Notes: a model not told the origin generated them from the sequence alone. A stretch of 64,000 bases of DNA from Mycolicibacterium sp. BiH015 (GCF_027706845.1 NZ_JAQGCZ010000014.1:1-64000), one strand, 5' to 3'. Shown: positions 23,992 to 33,418, counted from the stretch's first letter. Numbers and translations: made by a program.

Positions 23992-25187
23992 TCCCCCCGC
24001 CAACACCAACACCTCGCCGACCTCGGCGGTGGGCTCGTCCCGGGATCGGGCTGCGACTGTTGGCAGCGCAAGCCATTGTCCTGGCAGCCGGTGCCGCGAC
24101 GACTTCTGTGGTGGCAGCCGTAGTCGGTCCTCCCCTGTTTCGCGAGCACCTCCACCGGGCAGGGGTGCCAATGGACTCCCTGGAGGAAATTCACGCCGAG
24201 GAGGCTTACGGATACGCAACGGTGATCTCCATCGGGGGTGCCCTGGCAGTTTCCGCCCTGGCTGCTCTGGCCGTCAGCTTCTACGTCAGTCGTCGGCTGC
24301 AGCGGTCCATCACCGAAGTCGCCTCCGCTGCAACTGATGTCGCCCGGGGGAAGTATGACATTCGCGTGTCACCGCCGCGCCTCGGCGATGACTTCGACGC
24401 ACTTTCGACCGCCTTCAACCAAATGGCATCTCGACTGCAAGCGGTCGATTCAACCAGACAACGGCTGTTCGGAGATTTGGCGCATGAGATCCGAACACCA
24501 GTCGCTGTCTTGGAGGCATACATCGAGGCGCTCGAAGACGGCGTGCGGACGCTGACACCGCAGACAACAGCGATGCTGCGTGACCAAACCCGCCGCCTCG
24601 TGCGATTTTCCGACGACGTTGCCGCCCTCGCCAAAGCCGAGGAAAGTGCAGTCGCCATGTCATACGCGAACATTGACGTCGGCCGATTGACTCGCCAATG
24701 CATCGCTGCCGTGCAGGAACGCTACGACAACAAACACGTAGCTCTCGACGTTCGGCTGCAGGACGGACTCCCCCCACTGTGGGCGGACGAACAGCGACTA
24801 TCCCAAGTCTTGGGGAACTTGCTGGAGAACGCGTTGCGACACACGCCATCTGGAGGCTCGGTTGAACTGCGCTGTTTCCGCGACGCCGATCAGTTGAGAA
24901 TCATCGTCGCCGACAACGGCGAGGGCATAGCCTACGAGCACCTCGACCGAGTGTTCGAACGGTTTTATCGCGTCGACGCCGCCCGCGACCGCCAACACGG
25001 CGGGGCAGGATTGGGGCTCGCAATCGCCAAGGCGCTGGTCGAGGCCCACGCCGGATCAATCGCGGTAGACAGCGCTGGATACGGACGTGGAGCGACATTC
25101 ACCGTCGTCTTACCAATCACGGCGGTGAGCAACGACGACTTGCCCGTCGCGGGAGACTCGGCCCGGACCCGACCGGCCCACCTCTGA
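23988..25187 (+). CDS. Sensor histidine kinase
   Basis: 399 aa. Two transmembrane helices (about 20-47 and 78-100) flank a short periplasmic loop of about 30 residues containing His, Glu and Met. HAMP about 100-152; dimerisation helix with His166 in DLAHEIRTPV; N, G1 and G2 boxes of HATPase_c (NLLENALRHT, DNGEGI, GGAGLGLAIAK). The GTG start overlaps the regulator stop. The small loop suggests direct ion or envelope sensing. Confidence 0.92.
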   Translation: MIPPPTPTPRRPRRWARPGIGLRLLAAQAIVLAAGAATTSVVAAVVGPPLFREHLHRAGVPMDSLEEIHAEEAYGYATVISIGGALAVSALAALAVSFYVSRRLQRSITEVASAATDVARGKYDIRVSPPRLGDDFDALSTAFNQMASRLQAVDSTRQRLFGDLAHEIRTPVAVLEAYIEALEDGVRTLTPQTTAMLRDQTRRLVRFSDDVAALAKAEESAVAMSYANIDVGRLTRQCIAAVQERYDNKHVALDVRLQDGLPPLWADEQRLSQVLGNLLENALRHTPSGGSVELRCFRDADQLRIIVADNGEGIAYEHLDRVFERFYRVDAARDRQHGGAGLGLAIAKALVEAHAGSIAVDSAGYGRGATFTVVLPITAVSNDDLPVAGDSARTRPAHL

Positions 25188-25191
25188 CTGT

Positions 25192-25878
25192 CTACCCTTT
25201 CAACATCGCCTTCATCGTGTCGATCTCAGTCTGCTGAGAGGACACGATGTTTCGTGCCATCTCGACCGCGGCGGGGAACTGGCCGTTGTCGATCTCTTGC
25301 TGGGCCATCATGATTGCGCCTTCATGATGGGTGATCATTTGCTCAAGGAAGAGGCGACCAGCCTCGGCGCCCTGGGCATTCTGCAGCGCAGCCATGTCGG
25401 CTTCCGACATCATGCCGTGCCCGCCGCCAGCCATACCGGGCATCTCACCCATATCGCCGCCAGCGGGCATCTGGTGACCCGGCATGTTATGGCCAGGCAT
25501 GCCAGTACTGCTCGGTGCCGGCGTAGCGGACGCCCCCCACTCTTGAAGCCACCCTTGCATCTGTTCGATCTCAGGGCCCTGGGCGTTCTTGATCTCGTTG
25601 GCCAGGGCGATGATGTCGGGATCGACACCTTGCTTGCCAAGAAGCATGTCGCTCATCTCTATTGCCTGCTGATGATGAGGGATCATTCCCTGAGCGAACA
25701 TCACATCAGCATCGTTGTGGGCACTATCGCCACTAGCTGCGCTGGGAGTGGCCGACGCTGCGGCCGATGAGGAGCTGGCCGGCGGCTGGGATTCAGTTCC
25801 CGAACTCGAACAGGCACCCACGAACAGGGCCGACGCCGCTAGCGCCGAAAGCCCGATTCCATATCGCTTGTGCTGCAT
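25192..25878 (-). CDS. DUF305 lipoprotein
   Basis: 228 aa. Lipobox VGAC with Cys23, Ser/Ala-rich linker, then two ferritin-like helical halves each with an HH motif: GMIPHHQQAIEMSD and QMITHHEGAIMMAQ. A Met/His-rich loop (MPGHNMPGHQM) lies between them and could bind Cu(I). DUF305 proteins are common in actinobacterial copper and heavy-metal islands; function not settled. It converges with the kinase gene, 4 bp away, and has a perfect 22-bp palindrome in front. Confidence 0.88.
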   Translation of the reverse strand: MQHKRYGIGLSALAASALFVGACSSSGTESQPPASSSSAAASATPSAASGDSAHNDADVMFAQGMIPHHQQAIEMSDMLLGKQGVDPDIIALANEIKNAQGPEIEQMQGWLQEWGASATPAPSSTGMPGHNMPGHQMPAGGDMGEMPGMAGGGHGMMSEADMAALQNAQGAEAGRLFLEQMITHHEGAIMMAQQEIDNGQFPAAVEMARNIVSSQQTEIDTMKAMLKG

Positions 25879-25899
25879 CGCACATCCTTCCTCATACAG

Positions 25900-25921
25900 A
25901 TTCTCGTGACGTCACGAGAAT
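25900..25921. promoter_or_regulatory. Perfect 22-bp palindrome in the DUF305 promoter
   Basis: Arms ATTCTCGTGAC and GTCACGAGAAT meet without a spacer, 21 bp before the DUF305 start codon. It does not resemble the CsoR or TACGTA sites. A repressor covering the ribosome binding region or transcription start is likely. Confidence 0.65.
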
Positions 25922-26062
25922 ACGAGGCAGCAGTCGCGCCGCCTCAATCCAGACTCCGCACCCCACGTATGGGTCGGCTCGTGTTCCGGTGAAGATTTGA
26001 TGAAGACACCCGCCGGCCCGTCGGCGTGCGTCGTGTTGGGTCGCCACCCGTAACCAACGACC

Positions 26063-26079
26063 TACTATTGGACTACGTA
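26063..26079. promoter_or_regulatory. TACTAT-N5-TACGTA operator before BNR lipoprotein
   Basis: TACTATTGGACTACGTA, 24 bp before the GTG start at 26104; outer arms CTAC and GTAG. Same 11-bp box spacing as at 17210, 21293 and 28270. Confidence 0.65.
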
Positions 26080-26103
26080 GATAACGCAGCCGAAAGGGCC
26101 AAA

Positions 26104-26970
26104 GTGAAGCTCTGCAGGATTATCGCCGCAAGTGTGGTCGCAGCGATGACCGCAGCGTGCTCGTCGAACGCTGCCGACAACGCTGCCAGCGACGTGCCTG
26201 ACGCTACGCCGGCCGTTGTTCCGGGCATGGTGCATATCCACGGGCTGGGCATCAACGCCGCCGATCAAAGTCTCTATGTCGCAACCCATTACGGTCTCTA
26301 CCGGGTAGTGGACGGTCAGGAGCCAGAACGCGTCGGCGATTTGGTCCAGGACTTCATGGGATTCACGGTCACCGGGCCCGACGAGTTCTTGGCCAGCGGT
26401 CACCCTGATCCGGCTGATCGTCAACAGCCGCCGCATCTCGGGCTCATCAAGAGCAACGACGCCGGTCAATCCTGGGAATCTCTATCACTGCAGGGAAGCG
26501 CCGACTTCCACGCGCTCGAATATCGTCAAGGACTGATCTACGGGCACGACAGCCAATCGGGGAACGTGATGGTCAGCCCCGATGGCCGATCCTGGGAGCG
26601 GCGAGCAAGCATCGGTGCCGCTGACTTGGCAGTATCGCCGGTGAACGTCGACGAGATCCTCGCGACCTCGCGCGAAGGATTGCTTCGAAGCACCGACGGG
26701 GCAATGACATTCAGCCCCGTTGGTGGCGCACCGGCACTGGTCTTCGTCAGCTGGCCCGAACGCGGGGCGCTAATCGGAGCCGACCTCGAGGGAACCCTTT
26801 ACACCAGCATCGACGGAGGGCAAACGTGGGAGCGACGACACGGCCTCAATGAAAGACCTCAGGCTCTCCTCGCTGCTGGCGACACCCAGGCCTACATCGC
26901 CACGGATTCCGCCATATATGAGTCCACCGACGACGCTGCGAGCGTGAAAATCATGACCACCGTTGACTGA
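26104..26970 (+). CDS. Exported BNR-repeat lipoprotein (F510_1955-like beta-propeller)
   Basis: 288 aa. Lipobox TAAC with Cys near residue 20, then a beta-propeller with repeated SxDGGxTW-type boxes: SNDAGQSWESL, SPDGRSWERR, STDGAMTF, SIDGGQTWERR and STDDAAS. The opening GMVHIHGLGI is typical of the F510_1955 glycosylhydrolase-like family often found beside copper genes. Enzyme activity is unproven. GTG at 26104 is preferred over an upstream start at 26026 because the latter would span the operator and lack a signal peptide. Confidence 0.8.
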   Translation: MKLCRIIAASVVAAMTAACSSNAADNAASDVPDATPAVVPGMVHIHGLGINAADQSLYVATHYGLYRVVDGQEPERVGDLVQDFMGFTVTGPDEFLASGHPDPADRQQPPHLGLIKSNDAGQSWESLSLQGSADFHALEYRQGLIYGHDSQSGNVMVSPDGRSWERRASIGAADLAVSPVNVDEILATSREGLLRSTDGAMTFSPVGGAPALVFVSWPERGALIGADLEGTLYTSIDGGQTWERRHGLNERPQALLAAGDTQAYIATDSAIYESTDDAASVKIMTTVD

Positions 26971-27144
26971 AGTCGGCACAGGAACGACGGAGCCAAGGCG
27001 TCGAGCGGGTCACCCTTTTTCGACTGCCAAGCAGACCCCTCACTCGACTCGGTGCGTCGCGTAAGCAATGCCGAAATCCGTGCGTCGACGGCTATCACCC
27101 GAGGGTTCACCGACCGACCCAGTCGCCTGGGGCGGTGGCGAAAT

Positions 27145-28239
27145 CTAGTACCGCCGTACGTTGTGTATCGGTGCGGATGAAATCGGCGCGACCTTGACAG
27201 GCGTTCCGTACGTCGACGCGTGCACCATCATTCCGTCGCCAATGTAGATTCCCGCATGGGACACATCGGAATAGAAAGTCACGATGTCGCCGGGCTGAAC
27301 ATCTGAGATTGCGACCGGCTGCCCGCCCTGTGCAAGCGCTTGGCTGGACCGAGGCAGCGACTTGCCATTCTGCAGGAAGGCCCACTTGATCAACCCCGAG
27401 CAATCGAACGCATCTGGACCGGTCGCACCCCAGGAGTACGGGGATCCGACCCTGGTGAGCGCGACCTGGACCACTGCGGCTCCGTCGCCGGTGGATCCCC
27501 CGCTAGCCGGGTCTGGCGCCGGCATGGCCACGATACTTGGATCGCTTGACGGGGGCACCGGCATCAACGGTGGCGGCGGGCCCGGATCGGCTAAGACGGC
27601 CCGCTGGTCCGGCGTTAGCGCGTCGTAGCGAGCTTGAACGCTGGCGATCTGCTCCTCCAGCCGCCGCTGTTTGGCCCCAAGTTCCGTGCGTACTGCAGCA
27701 GCCTCGTCGGCCGCAGTCCGCGCTCGCGCCGCGGATTTCGCAGATTGCTCCGCCGCTCCGTCGGCGCGCTCGCTGGCTGTCCGGAAGGCCGCCATCTGCG
27801 ATGCCGTCTCCGAAGCAACCAGTTTCTGTACCGCCAGCTGGTCGATCAGGCCCTGCGGGGACGTCGCCGTCAAGGTCGCCGCGAGCCCCTCCGTTCGGCC
27901 ACCCATATATGTAGCGGCCGCCAACCTGTCGACTGCGGCCTGATACCTCACCAGGTCGGAGGAAGCAGCGTCGACGGCGGCGCGGTCTGCAGCCGCCGAA
28001 TTCTCCGCGAGCTGCTGTGCAGCGAGCTTCTGATCGAGGTCGATCTGCGCGCTGTGAATCTGCTCTGTGGTCTGCTCGGCGAAACGAGATAATTCGGTCA
28101 GTTCCGCCAGCGCATCAGCGGCTGGATCAGCACTGACATCGGTCGGCAAAATCGCAGCAAGCATGCTGATTGCCACCAGGAGCGTGGCGAGCCGTTGATA
28201 CATCACGCGAGACCGCGCGCCAACTGCAGGCAAAGTCAC
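27145..28239 (-). CDS. RipA-like NlpC/P60 peptidoglycan endopeptidase
   Basis: 364 aa. Signal peptide about 13-37, a long Ala/Gln-rich coiled coil (about 40-205), a Pro-rich hinge and a C-terminal NlpC/P60 domain with Cys280 (AFDCSGLIKWAF), His328 (DVSHAGIYIG) and His340. The coiled-coil-plus-NlpC layout is that of RipA (Rv1477), which cuts D-Glu-mDAP bonds. The start is GTG 28239 or ATG 28203. Preceded by a TACGTA-N5-TACGTA dyad. Confidence 0.88.
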   Translation of the reverse strand: MTLPAVGARSRVMYQRLATLLVAISMLAAILPTDVSADPAADALAELTELSRFAEQTTEQIHSAQIDLDQKLAAQQLAENSAAADRAAVDAASSDLVRYQAAVDRLAAATYMGGRTEGLAATLTATSPQGLIDQLAVQKLVASETASQMAAFRTASERADGAAEQSAKSAARARTAADEAAAVRTELGAKQRRLEEQIASVQARYDALTPDQRAVLADPGPPPPLMPVPPSSDPSIVAMPAPDPASGGSTGDGAAVVQVALTRVGSPYSWGATGPDAFDCSGLIKWAFLQNGKSLPRSSQALAQGGQPVAISDVQPGDIVTFYSDVSHAGIYIGDGMMVHASTYGTPVKVAPISSAPIHNVRRY

Positions 28240-28269
28240 GACGAATAAACCTTCAGCGAGGTAAGAAAG

Positions 28270-28286
28270 TACGTACCAGGTACGTA
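28270..28286. promoter_or_regulatory. TACGTA-N5-TACGTA operator before the RipA-like gene
   Basis: TACGTACCAGGTACGTA, two perfect boxes 11 bp apart, 30 bp before the GTG start on the minus strand. Mirror twin of the site at 17210 before the other NlpC/P60 gene. Confidence 0.7.
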
Positions 28287-28398
28287 GGTCACGGTTAGGT
28301 TACGACGTCAGTCGGTCGCTGTCCAGAAGCGTTCGCGCTCGGCAGCGGGGGAAGCTGCTGGCGATCGGCTGAATCGTGGACTAACACGCGGCAGCCGA

Positions 28399-29172
28399 CT
28401 ACTGGCGAGTCGGCGTGGTGAGCGCGTAATAGGCGTAGCGGCAGTCAAGTCGATTCTCGGGCACCAACGTGATGAGCTGCGGGATGAGTCCGCAAGCGAT
28501 GGCCAGGTTCCAGAACTCCTCGACGGTGAACGTCGTGGTCGACGCTAAGTTCCGCTCATAAGTGATCCCGGCGCGGCCGAGGGTCCGCCGATCACCGGTG
28601 TGGTACTTGATCTGGACGAGCGCCATGCCCCCGGGCACCAGCACAGTGCGCGCGATATTGAGGATGGCGCGTACAGCGTCTGTGCCTGCTGTCAGTTCTA
28701 TGACATACAGGCACAGGAAGACATCGCAGTTAGCCGCCAAGCCGACAACGGCTTGTTCAGGTTGTGTCAGGTCGATAGGCCGCGCCTCGATAGGCGTCGT
28801 ACACGTCGCGCGGACTTGTCGGATGCATTCATCGAGGCTGTCCTGCGAAATGTCTGCGGCGATGAAGCGTTGGGCGTGTGGGGCGAACGCGACCGCGTTC
28901 GCCCCACCGCCGGCGCCCCACTCCAACACGACGCCCGGACGGGGTAGATCCAAGGCCCGGGCGAATTTTTGGTACATCGTCCAGTGATCATTCCCGACCT
29001 CAAGCCACGACTGGTCACCGATCCCACTGCGCCAGTGCGAGTTTGCCTCCCAGGCCGGTCCGGCGGCCGTCGACCAATAGCGGGCGGCTTGACCGGCAAT
29101 CCGCTGGCGGAATCGTCGCCCTCCCACTGCGGCCAACGCTGCGGCCAGGATTCGCTCTCCTCGCACTGCCAC
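28399..29172 (-). CDS. SAM-dependent class I methyltransferase
   Basis: 257 aa. Rossmann methyltransferase: motif I VLEWGAGGGANAVAF near residue 82, motif II around FIAADIS, post-II DVFLCLYVIEL and VPGGMALVQIKY. The N-terminal 75 residues are helical and contain WxExGNDHWTMYQKF. Substrate unknown. It stands alone between the RipA-like gene and the mobilisation remnants; start is GTG. Confidence 0.8.
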   Translation of the reverse strand: MAVRGERILAAALAAVGGRRFRQRIAGQAARYWSTAAGPAWEANSHWRSGIGDQSWLEVGNDHWTMYQKFARALDLPRPGVVLEWGAGGGANAVAFAPHAQRFIAADISQDSLDECIRQVRATCTTPIEARPIDLTQPEQAVVGLAANCDVFLCLYVIELTAGTDAVRAILNIARTVLVPGGMALVQIKYHTGDRRTLGRAGITYERNLASTTTFTVEEFWNLAIACGLIPQLITLVPENRLDCRYAYYALTTPTRQ

Positions 29173-29525
29173 GTCAATTACCTCCGGTCAAAGACTTGCG
29201 CTCGCTGGGTTTGACAGTAGCTGTCGCGCATCGGTCGCGCCGCGCGTGGTGCCGTCGATGACCGCTGGAGGAAAGTGCACTTCCGCAGGTCGACGAACGC
29301 ATAGCGTGAAGTTGAGCCGATTCTGGTGCTGTCCAGACCGAGCGGAACCGTGGCGTCGTTCGACGTGCCCATCAACGATTTCGCTAATTCAATGGCTACC
29401 ACACGGTTTTCGCCGTTCTCGGTGGCGAAGTATGCGTCAAGTTCGTACTGGGCGGGCAGTGGATCGCGACCGCTCAGTACATCTAGCGCGTCGCCACCAC
29501 GATCTCAGAGTTCCAAGCTGTCGTC
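29173..29525. other. Spacer with a decayed reading frame
   Basis: A minus-strand frame from about 29505 to 29178 encodes plausible sequence (QYELDAYFATENGENRVV, then VPLGLDSTRIG) but has no start codon with a ribosome binding site and is closed 5' by a stop. It looks like the 3' piece of a former gene. Family not recognised. Confidence 0.3.
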
Positions 29526-32291
29526 CTAGCCTCGACTGAGGCCGGTGGCGTGTTCGCGAGCCGACCCAGACCGCCCCGAATCGTGGTCCAACGCGGCCTG
29601 CCAAGCACTGAAGTTCTCGCGGCGGGATTGGATCGCAGCGGCCCTGTGGTCCAGGAAGTCCGCGACGGTATCAGGCAGCGTCGCGGCGTTCACGCCAGAA
29701 GCCACCCCGTGCGCTGTCTGTGTGGTGTCGTCGCGCGCGAGCAGCGATATGGCGCTTTGAGCTGCCTCCATAGGGGTTCCGCGCACTCGGGGCCATAGAC
29801 CGGATGGCTGTTCGCGGGCCTCAGTGATTCTGTCGTAGAGGTGCGCGGTGTTGGTGTGGCGGCCGCGGGTCATCGCCACGTACAGCAGGTTTCGGGTGGT
29901 GTTTTCGCCGAGGACGGCGTGGCTGGTGTCAGCGGTGACCCCTTGAGCGGAGTGCACGGTGACCACGTAACCGAGGTTGATGTGCTCACGCAGATAGTCA
30001 CCGCTGAACACGGCGCCGGCGCCGTCATCGAGGCGCACCGCGGCGATTCGATAGTTCTCGTTGTCGACCGCAGCGACTCGCCAGCGGTTTCCATTGCGCA
30101 CCATCGTTGCGGGCTCGGTAGCTCGCGGATCATCGAAAACGGTGACGGCGGCGTCGTTGCGGCGACTGATGATCACGTCTCCGACTGCGATCTGTTGGCC
30201 ATGTGCGGCGGTGAGGGCGGGCTCCCCGTGCCCGACGTGCTGTTGGTGGAGGCGCTGGTTGAGAGCGCGGGCCATTTCGGTGGTGTCGCAGATCAGCAGG
30301 GCGTCATGGCCTTTCGATACATCGACCTGATACGAGGTGAGGGAGTCGTGGGCCATGGTGACGGCGTCCCCGCAGTGCAGCCGGTCATGCATGCGGTACC
30401 AAGAAACGGCGCGGGCCGCTTCGGCGGGGCTGCCGTCGCGCAATGCGAGTGACGCCTGGCGCTCGTCCGGGTCGCGCATCCGCCATACCTCGGACAGTTT
30501 CTGTGTCCAGGGCAATTCGTTGCAGAGTTGGGCGAACATGCCGCCGCGGGCTTTAACCGGGGCGAGCTGATGTTCATCGCCGACCAACACGGTCTTCGCT
30601 CCGGCGCTGGTGGTCGCGGTTAAGAGCTGCCGGAGGTCGTCGGTACCGACCATGGCAGCCTCATCCACCACGACCAACGTCGCTGGACTGAGCTCCAGCT
30701 GCTTGTCACGCAACAGCTGTATGGCTTTGGCGACGGTGTGGCCGGTGTCGCCGGCACCTTCGCGCAGGGCGACGTCGACTGCCTTTCCTGTCGGGGCCAG
30801 CACAAGGACATGACTGTAAGGGCGGCGGTGCACCGCGGACACAAGGGCACGCATGGTGGTGGTCTTGCCCGCCCCGGCCGGGGCCGACAGCGGCTGCACC
30901 AACTACGGCGAGGCGCCGATGTTCGCGACCACCCGACGCTGGTCATCCGATAGTCCCTTAGTGTCCTCGGGTTTGATCCACAACATCGAGCGCGGCTCCT
31001 GCGCATCGACCAGATCAAGGAGTGCCTTCTCTTCGGCCAAGATGCGATCCAGCGTGAACCGCTCATGGCCTTCGCGCTGATGTGCGGCGCGCACCCCGGT
31101 CAGGCGCACCGCGACTTCATCGACCGCGGCCTCCACCAGCGCGCGCGGTGACTGTGCCCTGTCCACGGGAACTTGTGCGCCGACGATCTCGACCAGGTCG
31201 GCGCGGGTGAACGCAGCCTTCTCGATGCGCTCCGCCGCGGCGGCCAGGCGCGCACGATCAAACGGGGTGTGCGCGGCCGCGGTGCGCGCCGCACGCGCCG
31301 CGATGTGCGCTGCGCGGTCCAGGTGCTGACCGCGCACGTCGGAGCGCCACTGCTCCAGCAGCTGGCTCCAGGCGAGTTCCTCGGGCTTGTGGGGCCGTGT
31401 GGCTTTCTGCGCGGACGCCAGCTGCGCCGCCGAGACCTCCCCGTCGACAACATTGAAGTTTCCTGCGGCCCATTCGCGCAGCGCGGTGGAGCGCCGCGAC
31501 CACGCGGTGATGCTGTCGCGGCCGATGCCCGCGATCTCGCTCATACCCGTTGAGGTGTCGACGGGTTCCCACTCGAAGCCCAGGGATCGGTGCAGTTCAC
31601 GCCGCAGGGTGGCCTGATAAATGACCCCGGCGGCTTTGGCTTCGTGATACAGCGACGTCCCATCGATGGAGACGAGCTGTCCGTCGGCGCGGGCCTGTCT
31701 GTTCGGGACAATCACGTGGGTGTGCAGGTGCTGATCTCCGCACCGCGACGTCTCATGCTGGTACGCGACGGCCACCAGACCCGGCAGGCGCACCAGATCC
31801 TTCTCCCCCGTGACCGGGTTGTGCACCCGGGTGTAGCCGGCGTGCGCGCTCAGGTATTCCATTGCCTCGGCGAGTGCGGTGGTGTGTGCGTCGGTGATCG
31901 CTTTGGCGCCCACATCGTCGGCGCGCAGCGCGCGCACCAGCGAGACACTCTTGGGCGCACAGAACGTTAGATCGAATCCGTGCACACCGCGCACCCCGAA
32001 TGTGCGCCCGTGCGCGCCGTTAGGTGCGGTCCCGTCATCGAGCCAGCGCGCCACCGTCTCCGCATCGGCTTCACCGCCCGCGCGCTGAATATCAGACAGC
32101 CCGACAAGTGCGGCCGCAGTGCGCGTGTCCCCGACGGTCAACCACACCGGAGTCCGGGTCTCGTGTTCGGAGTAGTACTCCCCCAACCCGCCACCGGCCC
32201 GCGCACGATCAGGGCTCGCGCGCTCGGCGGTCTTGGCGGTGTCGATGTAGTAGTTGATCGACCACCGCTTCAACTTGGCGATCGTCAACAT
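29526..32291 (-). pseudogene. MobF (TrwC/TraA) relaxase-helicase broken by one in-frame stop
   Basis: The frame runs 922 codons but has TAG at 30903-30905 (codon 463). The upstream part (462 aa) has the relaxase: tandem Tyr INYYID near residue 18 and metal-binding three-His motif DQHLHTHVIV near residue 175. The part after the stop begins LVQPLSAPAGAGKT, so the Walker A helicase box comes only about 9 codons after the TAG; UvrD-like C-terminal motifs follow (GYVVTVHSAQGVT, YVAMTRGRHTN). No frameshift is present: both parts are in one frame. The relaxase domain alone may still be made; a TTG right after the stop could restart the helicase. The whole gene marks an ICE, IME or plasmid origin. 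Confidence 0.85.
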
Positions 32292-32303
32292 CAGACTGGC
32301 CAA

Positions 32304-32491
32304 TCAGAGAACGGGGAGGGTTGGCACTTACTGCGCCACAACCATTCTCGCACCCCTGTGCAAATGTGCCGTGCAGTTCTTGTGGTGGTTTTGAGACTGA
32401 GGATGCGGTGTGACTGTGCGATGTGAGTGTAACGGGGACAGGGGTTTTGGGGTGTTTGAGATGGTGTGGGACGTTGTGGATGGTTTAAGAC
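32304..32491. other. G/T-rich stretch upstream of relaxase: candidate transfer origin
   Basis: From about 32370 to 32510 the plus strand is strongly G+T rich and C-poor, unlike all flanking DNA, and has a direct repeat TTGTGGAT at 32474-32481 and 32492-32499. Its position directly upstream of a MobF relaxase is where oriT usually lies. No nic site can be assigned by eye. Confidence 0.35.
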
Positions 32492-33193
32492 TTGTGGATA
32501 GGTTGGCGTGAGGAACTGAAGTTGGCATTTTCGATCGCTAGCCCGGGTGCGCACGAAGCCCGCGATGTCGGTGAGGCTTCTGAGGCGGAGCGAAAAGATT
32601 CTGCACACCGTTTCATGCTGGAGTTGACCACCGGCATTCGCCGCGGCCAAATCTGCGGGCTCAAGTGGGCAGCGGTGGACCTGGACGCCGGCGAGATCAC
32701 CGTGCACGACAACCGCGTGGTCGTCGGAGGACGCGTACGGAACGAGTCGGGCGGCAAGACCAAGAACGCGGATCAGACAATCTCCATCGACCGCGCAACG
32801 GTCGCCGCGCTGCGCGAGTGGCGCGGGGTCCAAGACTCCGAGCGGGCGTTCTTCGGAAGCGACTATCACCCGGGCGACTATGTCTTCACCTATCAAGATG
32901 GGCGTCCACCGCACCCGGACACCATCTGGCAGCGTTTCGACCACCTAGCCGCCGCGGCGGGGCTCGCGCGCATCACCTTCCATGATCTCCGGCACTCGTA
33001 CGCCACAGCGGCGTTGAAGGCGGGTGTGAGCCCAAAGGTGGTCAGTGACCGGATCGGTCATGCCAACGTCGGCTTCTTCCTGGAGACCTACGCACATGTG
33101 CTCAAGAAGGACGACCGAGAAGCCGCCGAGCAGGCTGCCTCGTTCCTTCTTGGACCTGACCTGTACCCGTCACAAATTGATGAGCATGGCTAG
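32492..33193 (+). pseudogene. Tyrosine integrase, N-terminally truncated
   Basis: Only the catalytic half is recognisable. From about 32610 the protein reads as a phage-type integrase with Arg in TTGIRRGQICGLKW, the HxxR box FHDLRHSYA, GHANVGFFLETY with the Tyr nucleophile, and a normal C-terminus. The arm-binding and core-binding domains are missing; the first 40 residues come from the G/T-rich stretch and have no homology. Likely inactive remnant. It sits 68 bp from tRNA-fMet and reads toward it, as expected for an element inserted in that tRNA. Confidence 0.75.
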
Positions 33194-33217
33194 GTTCACA
33201 AATCCGTTCACAAATGG
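33194..33217 (+). repeat. Tandem repeat GTTCACAAAT, possible integrase arm sites
   Basis: GTTCACAAATCC (33194-33205) is followed at once by GTTCACAAATGG (33206-33217), 10 of 12 bases identical. Short direct repeats just behind an integrase gene and near the tRNA resemble arm-type integrase binding sites. Confidence 0.5.
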
Positions 33218-33221
33218 CATG

Positions 33222-33257
33222 AAAACGGCCCCCGGAGAGATCTCCGGAGGCCGTTTT
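33222..33257. terminator. Bidirectional intrinsic terminator downstream of tRNA-fMet
   Basis: Arms AAAACGGCC and GGCCGTTTT enclose a further CCGGAG/CTCCGG stem. The hairpin carries an A run and a T run, so it can stop transcription from both sides: tRNA on the minus strand and the integrase on the plus strand. Confidence 0.85.
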
Positions 33258-33260
33258 ACC

Positions 33261-33337
33261 TGGTAGCGGGGACAGGATTCGAACCTGCGACCTCTGGGTT
33301 ATGAGCCCAGCGAGCTACCGAGCTGCTCCACCCCGCG
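33261..33337 (-). tRNA. Initiator tRNA-fMet (CAU)
   Basis: 77 nt including encoded CCA. The gene reads CGCGGGGTGGAGCAGC... with anticodon loop CTCATAA between GGG and CCC, three G-C pairs that mark initiator tRNAs. The first base C1 faces U72, unpaired, also an initiator trait. T-loop GGTTCGAATCC is intact. It is the integration site of the island. Confidence 0.95.
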
Positions 33338-33418
33338 ATGGGTGAACGCTAGGTTACCGGGGCCGCAGCCAGCCCTCCAAATCGCCTGCTCAGCGACCCG
33401 TTGGGGGCTAAAAACTGT

